A stretch of DNA of 40,955 nucleotides from Magnaporthiopsis rhizophila (Eukaryota; Ascomycota; Sordariomycetes; Magnaporthales; Magnaporthaceae): assembly GCA_003049465.1 (NCBI GenBank), contig PYSS01000199.1, forward strand, positions 1 to 40,955, read 5' to 3'. Under the pieces are notes generated by a model, which worked only from the letters and a program-made list of their open reading frames with translations, was not told where the DNA came from and did not search any database. Made by a program: the position numbers and the translations under genes. How positions within the stretch are numbered: the first letter of the stretch is position 1; each line of letters starts with the position of its first letter. Shown here in pieces: positions 36,977-40,955 of this stretch.

Positions 36977-38218
36977 TCATTGAGGGGACGCAAGGGCGAC
37001 CTGCTTGATCCGCTCCTTGGCGGCCTTTATACCTTCCTTGCCGACCGGCCACCCATACCAATAGTTGATCTCCCGAAGCCCGATGAACTCAGCATCGTAC
37101 AACTCCGGCCAATCCATGTATGACCACATGCCGTTGCTTTTGTTGACCTCGTGAAGCACGCGCTCGTGCCGGTCCCTGAAGATGTGGTGGTCCTTCATGG
37201 CGAAATAGGGGTCCCATCTAGGCCGATTCCAGGCAGAGGCACGTATCGGGAGCGGGCACTTGTTTGCGGCGCTGCTGCCGCCGTGCGCCGCCGGGGACCG
37301 AAGAAAGTCCATCAGTGCCTGGAACTGCTCGTCGGTGGGAGGATACAGCGTGAGGGATCTACTTGGCGTCCGCCGTGGAAAATGATGGGGTTTGGGTCAG
37401 CGAAATGTGGAAGCAAAATGTGAGGGGCAAACTTTTGCCATCCCACAGGGAAGAATGGAAATCTCGACGTACCTCCAGATCTGTCTAGCCCCTGTCAAAC
37501 ACCGCCACACCTCCCAGAATCTTGGTCTCGGCCCAGTAGCCTGCCACATCCGCCTCGCCGTCCGGGTATTGCTCACGTCCTAGTAGTGCTGGTTGCAAAA
37601 CGCCACGCGGGGCAGGGTGGCGCGTTGGATGTCGCTAGAAATAACATCCCTCCCGGCGGCGTACCACACCCCGTGCTTCCTGTGCTCGTGCGGCTGGGCG
37701 GCGAGCCACTGCCTGTGCACCTCGTGCTTGTGCCTGCCGCCGTCCATCTTGTAGATGGCCACGGCGCCCTGGTGGATGGCCACGGCGACCAGCTCGAGCA
37801 GCCGCAGGTCGTGCTCCGTCGCCCCGGGGGGGGGCGACGCGTCTCGGAACGCGCGCAGGAGCTGCCCGCGGAACCGCAGCCGGCCGACGAACAGGGCCGC
37901 GCAGAGGCGCCTGGCTCGGTCGAGCGAGCCGGCGCACACGTCGGTGTGGTTCAGCGCGTAGACCGGGTGCGACGACGTCTTGTAGCGCGCCTCCAGGTCC
38001 TCCCAGCCCGAGATGGTGCGCAGCCCGTCGGCGAGCTGGGTGAAGGTGGCCTCGGCGAGCTCGGTGGCCAGCACATTGTCGATGGCGCGCTTGTACGCCG
38101 CCAGCCGGTCGCCCTGGAGGATGCTGTCGGCGGGTTGGAGGTCCAGCTCTGCTGCCGTAGGCGGCGGCATCGGCACCCCCAAGGCCAGGTCCTCGTTGAG
38201 GAAGGGATACGTCGGCAT
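36977..38218 (-). pseudogene. Disrupted gene of a fungal family of unknown function
   Basis: An intact first part (38218-37583, 211 codons) begins MPTYPFLNEDLALGVPMPPP and contains LDRARRLCAALFVGRLRFR and HDLRLLELVAVAIHQGAVAI. It has the look of a conserved cytosolic protein, but I know no function for it. The frame then hits a TAG at 37582-37580 just after FCNQHY. A shifted frame continues immediately with QYPDGEADVAGYWAETKILG and GGVAVFDRG, then another TAG at 37487-37485. An intron probably starts at 37472 (GTACGT). The last part (to 36977) reads LYPPTDEQFQALMDFL, then PYFAMKDHHIFRDRHERV and MDWPELYDAEFIGLREI. The two stops plus the frame change argue for a pseudogene. The first stop is best explained as TGG to TAG. 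Confidence 0.7.
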
Positions 38219-38498
38219 GGTTTGTGGTAGTTTGTTTCTCTCTCTCTTTTTTATTCTTTCTTGTCACTTTCGGGTCGGCAGTTTGTATCTCCACGAGGCT
38301 AACGGAGCCAAACAAGGAAAATTGAAAATGGCGCGACCCACACGGGTTATGGCCTGTATTGGGCTACTTGTGTTTTGTTTATTGTTATAAAATGAATGTT
38401 AAAAACCGGAATATTTACCTTGTTCGAACCGGTAATCATAACTTTCGTGAAATTGATATAAAATAAATTTTAACCCAATTACAAGCATTTCATATAAT
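38219..38498. other. Transition from GC-rich to AT-rich DNA
   Basis: After the upstream leader of the disrupted gene (a CT-rich run near 38238-38250) the sequence becomes AT-rich from about 38385. No gene is seen. This marks the right-hand edge of the gene block. Confidence 0.5.
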
Positions 38499-38503
38499 GT
38501 TTT
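38499..38503. repeat. Left target-site duplication of the solo LTR (GTTTT)
   Basis: The five bases GTTTT directly precede the TG terminus of the element and recur directly after its CA terminus at 38803-38807, as produced by a retroviral-type integrase. Confidence 0.85.
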
Positions 38504-38802
38504 TGTCGGAATAGGCATTCTGTGCGCGTGCGATCCGGAAAAGGAGGACGGAATGGAGGGACCCTCTGGGCCCCTTTGGATCCCGCACGGGCCAACCGGC
38601 CTGTGCGGCTAGAGCGGCGGATCGCCCTTTGGGCGATCGCCTCCGCGCAGATAAAAGGGCAGTCCTTTGCCCTTCCTTAGGCAGATAGATTCCTTCCTCC
38701 TTGTGCACAATAATAGGACTTCCCCAGATCATAAAGATCGTTGTTCACCCCTTTTGGAGATCTCCGAGCCGACTGAACAGGAGAAACCCTCTCCTGCCAA
38801 CA
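38504..38802 (+). mobile_element. Solo LTR of a retrotransposon (299 bp)
   Basis: The segment starts TGTCGG and ends CCAACA, i.e. 5'-TG...CA-3' with imperfect short terminal inverted repeats, and is flanked by a perfect GTTTT duplication. It has promoter-like content in the plus direction (GATAAAAGGGC near 38651) and a strong short hairpin (38620-38638). No internal gag-pol sequence follows, so it is most likely a recombination product of a full element. It is GC-rich compared with the DNA around it, which suggests it is young or escaped the mutation that eroded its neighbours. Copia or Gypsy membership cannot be told from an LTR alone. Confidence 0.8.
38620..38638. other. Perfect hairpin inside the LTR
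   Basis: GATCGCCC-TTT-GGGCGATC forms an 8-bp perfect stem with a 3-base loop, just upstream of the LTR's TATA-like sequence. It could act in RNA processing or be incidental. Confidence 0.7.
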
Positions 38803-38807
38803 GTTTT
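38803..38807. repeat. Right target-site duplication of the solo LTR (GTTTT)
   Basis: Second copy of the 5-bp duplication that brackets the LTR. Confidence 0.85.
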
Positions 38808-38820
38808 CGACGTTTACGTA

Positions 38821-39023
38821 TAAGTCAGTGCACCCCCTCCCGGCCACCCCCACTTCCGGCCACTTGGATCCCCATACAAATCCACGCAAATTCACGGTTT
38901 TAAAAGCGGTATAACAAATCGGGGAAATATCGTGTGAGTATAAAATAAGCAGTTTTATAAAATTTAAAAGCTAAATTTAATATAAAAAAATAAACACTTT
39001 TACTAAATATATATATTATATAT
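38821..39023 (-). repeat. Right arm of the long inverted repeat
   Basis: Reverse-complement match to 102-308 with a handful of differences, mostly transitions in the GC-rich part. It begins 13 bases after the LTR's target duplication and continues into AT-rich DNA. Confidence 0.85.
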
Positions 39024-39142
39024 AATAAATATGCNTATCGTGTGAGTATAAAATAAGCAGTTTTATAAAATTTAAAAGCTAAATTTAATATAAAAAAATA
39101 AACACTTTTACTAAATATATATATTATATATAATAAATATGC
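38928..39142. repeat. 107-bp perfect direct repeat around a single N
   Basis: Bases 38928-39034 and 39036-39142 are identical over 107 positions and are separated only by an N at 39035. Identity of this kind at a gap mark is what two overlapping contigs look like when scaffolded without merging. It is almost certainly an assembly artefact, not biology. Confidence 0.9.
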
Positions 39143-40955
39143 ATTAAAAAAAGATAGGTAAAATGTTAGTATTTGTGTTACAAACAGTTCTCTGCTTTTA
39201 GGGTAAGGTACGCTAGGAGAGGTATTGAGCAGTATGTTTTCCACAAGGTTGCCTTGTGCTGGGGATTGGATAATAACAAAGGTTTCGATTGCTTGCCCAA
39301 AGGGGTGCCTTAAAGCTAATTTAGGTTAATTAATACCAAAACCTTAGTTAAAATTATTTAATATAATAAAAAACCCTTTTTTATATACCCGTAAATCTTT
39401 ATACCATATTTGTGCTATGTTTATTATATTTATAGCGAATATATTACCGTGCTATATTTGCTATGTTTATAGCAGATATATTATTATGCTTAGGTAAGTA
39501 TTTGATTATGTGATTTTTTGCTTATTTTGATTTTAGTTATGCAACCTTTGGTTTTTTATAATTGCGGGATAAAAGCATACCGCTAAGGGTTAGCTTTAAT
39601 CTTTTTGTTCCCTGCCAGCTATAATCGTAATATTAGGTTTTTTTTTAGGCCAAATCCCTTTGGCCATATCTGCAGCCCTATCCTTTTTATTAATAGTAAG
39701 TATTTTTTTTCCTTACCATTTTCCGTTCTTTTTTTTTTAACAGAATATTTGGTTGGGTGCAAAAGCATAAACCGGCATTTTCGATCATCCATTAAAATAA
39801 TTTTTTTGCTTTTATTATTTTATTTCCTATTATTATACCTTTTTGTTTTAACTGTAAAACTAATAGCCTTATTTAGTGTAATGCGTTTTTTTGCGATCGA
39901 TTGTGCTGTGAATGGTGCATTTGTTTTGGTTGCTTTTGTTGCAATATTTTGGGCCCGTTATCCAAGCACCTTTTTATTTATAACACCCAGTACGCCCGGG
40001 TAAAAAAGAAGCTAAAAATTGCAAAAAAAAAATATCGGTCGATAAATGCAAAAATCGAGCATTTTTGCAAGCAAAAAAAACAATAATATAAAAAGCTGAC
40101 CCGTGCAATCTGTTGCGGGATTAGTAATATTAAAAAACTAAAGCGGGTTAAGTAGAAGAAAGCCGAAAAAGCAGCTATATAAGTTTTTATTATGCCCCCA
40201 AATTTGCTGGTTTCTAATTTTCCTTCGTTATTTCCGAGCTGGGCCGATTATAAGGTTAGCCCTAATTTTAATCTGTTAGTTTTATTTTAATTAGGTAAAT
40301 TATTTTAGTACGGATATTCCGAGCCGAAATTTAAATTTTGGCACTAGTATTATTTTTTTTCCAAAAGCTTTTTGCTGGTATTTTTTAAAAGTTTTTGGCG
40401 CACTTTTTAGGTTTGTTTTTTTTTTCAAATGCTTTTTTCGATTTTGTACCCTGCTTATTTAACCAAATAATATTTGGTTCCGTTAATAATATTTTTGTCC
40501 AAAATTTTTTCGATTTTATACTTTTATTTTGGGTTAATTTTTATTAATTTGTTATTTTTAAACCCTGGTAATGCTGGTTTAAGCAAATCGATATAAAAAA
40601 CCGGATAATTATGCATGGTTAGTAATAATTAAAATTTGTAATTAATATCGAAAACCTTTTTTAAAATTTTGAACGGTTCCAATTTTTTATGGTTTAGCTT
40701 ATTATTTAATTGTTTTATTTTAATATTGTATCGAAAAAAATAAATGCTATTTTTTTTAAAGGTTGGTTTTTTTATTTTTTTTTATTAGTTTGCATAAATA
40801 TGCGTTATTGCAATTTTTTTAGCTTTATTTGGAGGTTTTTATGCAGTTTGGTAAATTTTTTCACCTGTATTTTTATTATTAAGGTATATAATTTTGCCCT
40901 GGGTTTTTTATATATTATAAATATATATTTATAATTTGTATAAAACGGTATAATT
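39143..40955. other. AT-rich, gene-free right margin (degraded repeat)
   Basis: This is very AT-rich with many short frames interrupted by TAA/TAG. The stretch 39900-40080 has a vaguely protein-like frame (GPLSKHLFIYNTQYARVKKK) that could be the wreck of a transposase, but it is too eroded to identify. CpG and CpA appear depleted by eye, as expected after repeat-induced point mutation. Confidence 0.6.

Noticed and set aside
39605..40003. 132-codon open frame in AT-rich DNA
   Set aside because: Its Phe/Leu/Ile-rich composition simply reflects T runs, and the nearby frames are full of stops. It is treated as a degraded repeat.
1..40955. Giant mobile element (Starship-like), telomere repeats, CRISPR array or tRNA genes
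   Set aside because: I found no tyrosine-recombinase captain gene, no TTAGGG arrays, no regularly spaced repeats and no clear tRNA fold. The inverted repeat alone does not establish a mobile element.

Overview
This window looks like a piece of a filamentous ascomycete nuclear genome, most likely Sordariomycetes. Genes are split by short introns of 59-140 bp with GTAAGT/GTATGT-like donors and GCTAAC/GCTGAC-like branch sites. The gene content is typical of such fungi: a highly reducing polyketide synthase, a Dal5-like MFS carrier, a rhodopsin-like seven-helix protein, an Argonaute and a GH55 glucanase. A GC-rich, gene-bearing block (about 0.7-38.4 kb) sits between strongly AT-rich, gene-free ends that resemble RIP-degraded repeat DNA. 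An inverted repeat of about 205 bp lies near both margins of the block, and a solo LTR with a perfect 5-bp target duplication marks the right margin.

Layout. 1-730 is AT-rich repeat DNA. 731-4782 holds no recognisable gene. 4783-13848 (+) is a 10-exon highly reducing PKS (KS-AT-DH-MT-ER-KR-ACP, 2764 aa by my splicing) with every catalytic motif I can check intact. 14701 to about 16264 (+) is a decayed aminoglycoside-phosphotransferase-like gene. 16273-18139 (-) is an MFS transporter. 18899-19165 is a mitochondrial LAGLIDADG endonuclease fragment (a NUMT). 19364-20976 (-) is a seven-helix membrane protein. 22730-24775 (+) is an ankyrin-repeat gene with one apparent frameshift. 25239-26129 (+) is an EXPERA/emopamil-binding-like membrane protein. 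26408-30440 (-) is an Argonaute with intact PIWI catalytic residues but several lesions in its Mid region. 31850-36608 (+) encodes a secreted protein that appears to fuse a GH55 beta-1,3-glucanase to a PLC-like phosphodiesterase. 36977-38218 (-) is a disrupted gene of a fungal family of unknown function. 38499-38807 is a solo LTR with its target duplications. From there to the end is AT-rich relic DNA, with an unmerged 107-bp contig overlap around a single N.

How the genes relate. The PKS and the nearby MFS carrier could form a very small metabolite locus, but there is no P450, oxidoreductase, releasing enzyme or regulator beside them. The other genes show no obvious shared pathway. Three or four of them carry disabling lesions. 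The clearest stops are TGG-to-TAG type changes, which fit C-to-T mutation on the opposite strand and the AT-rich repeat surroundings. The most unusual intact object is the GH55-PLC fusion.

All splice junctions were inferred by eye from consensus sites, frame continuity and family expectation. No alignment, transcript evidence or domain search was available.
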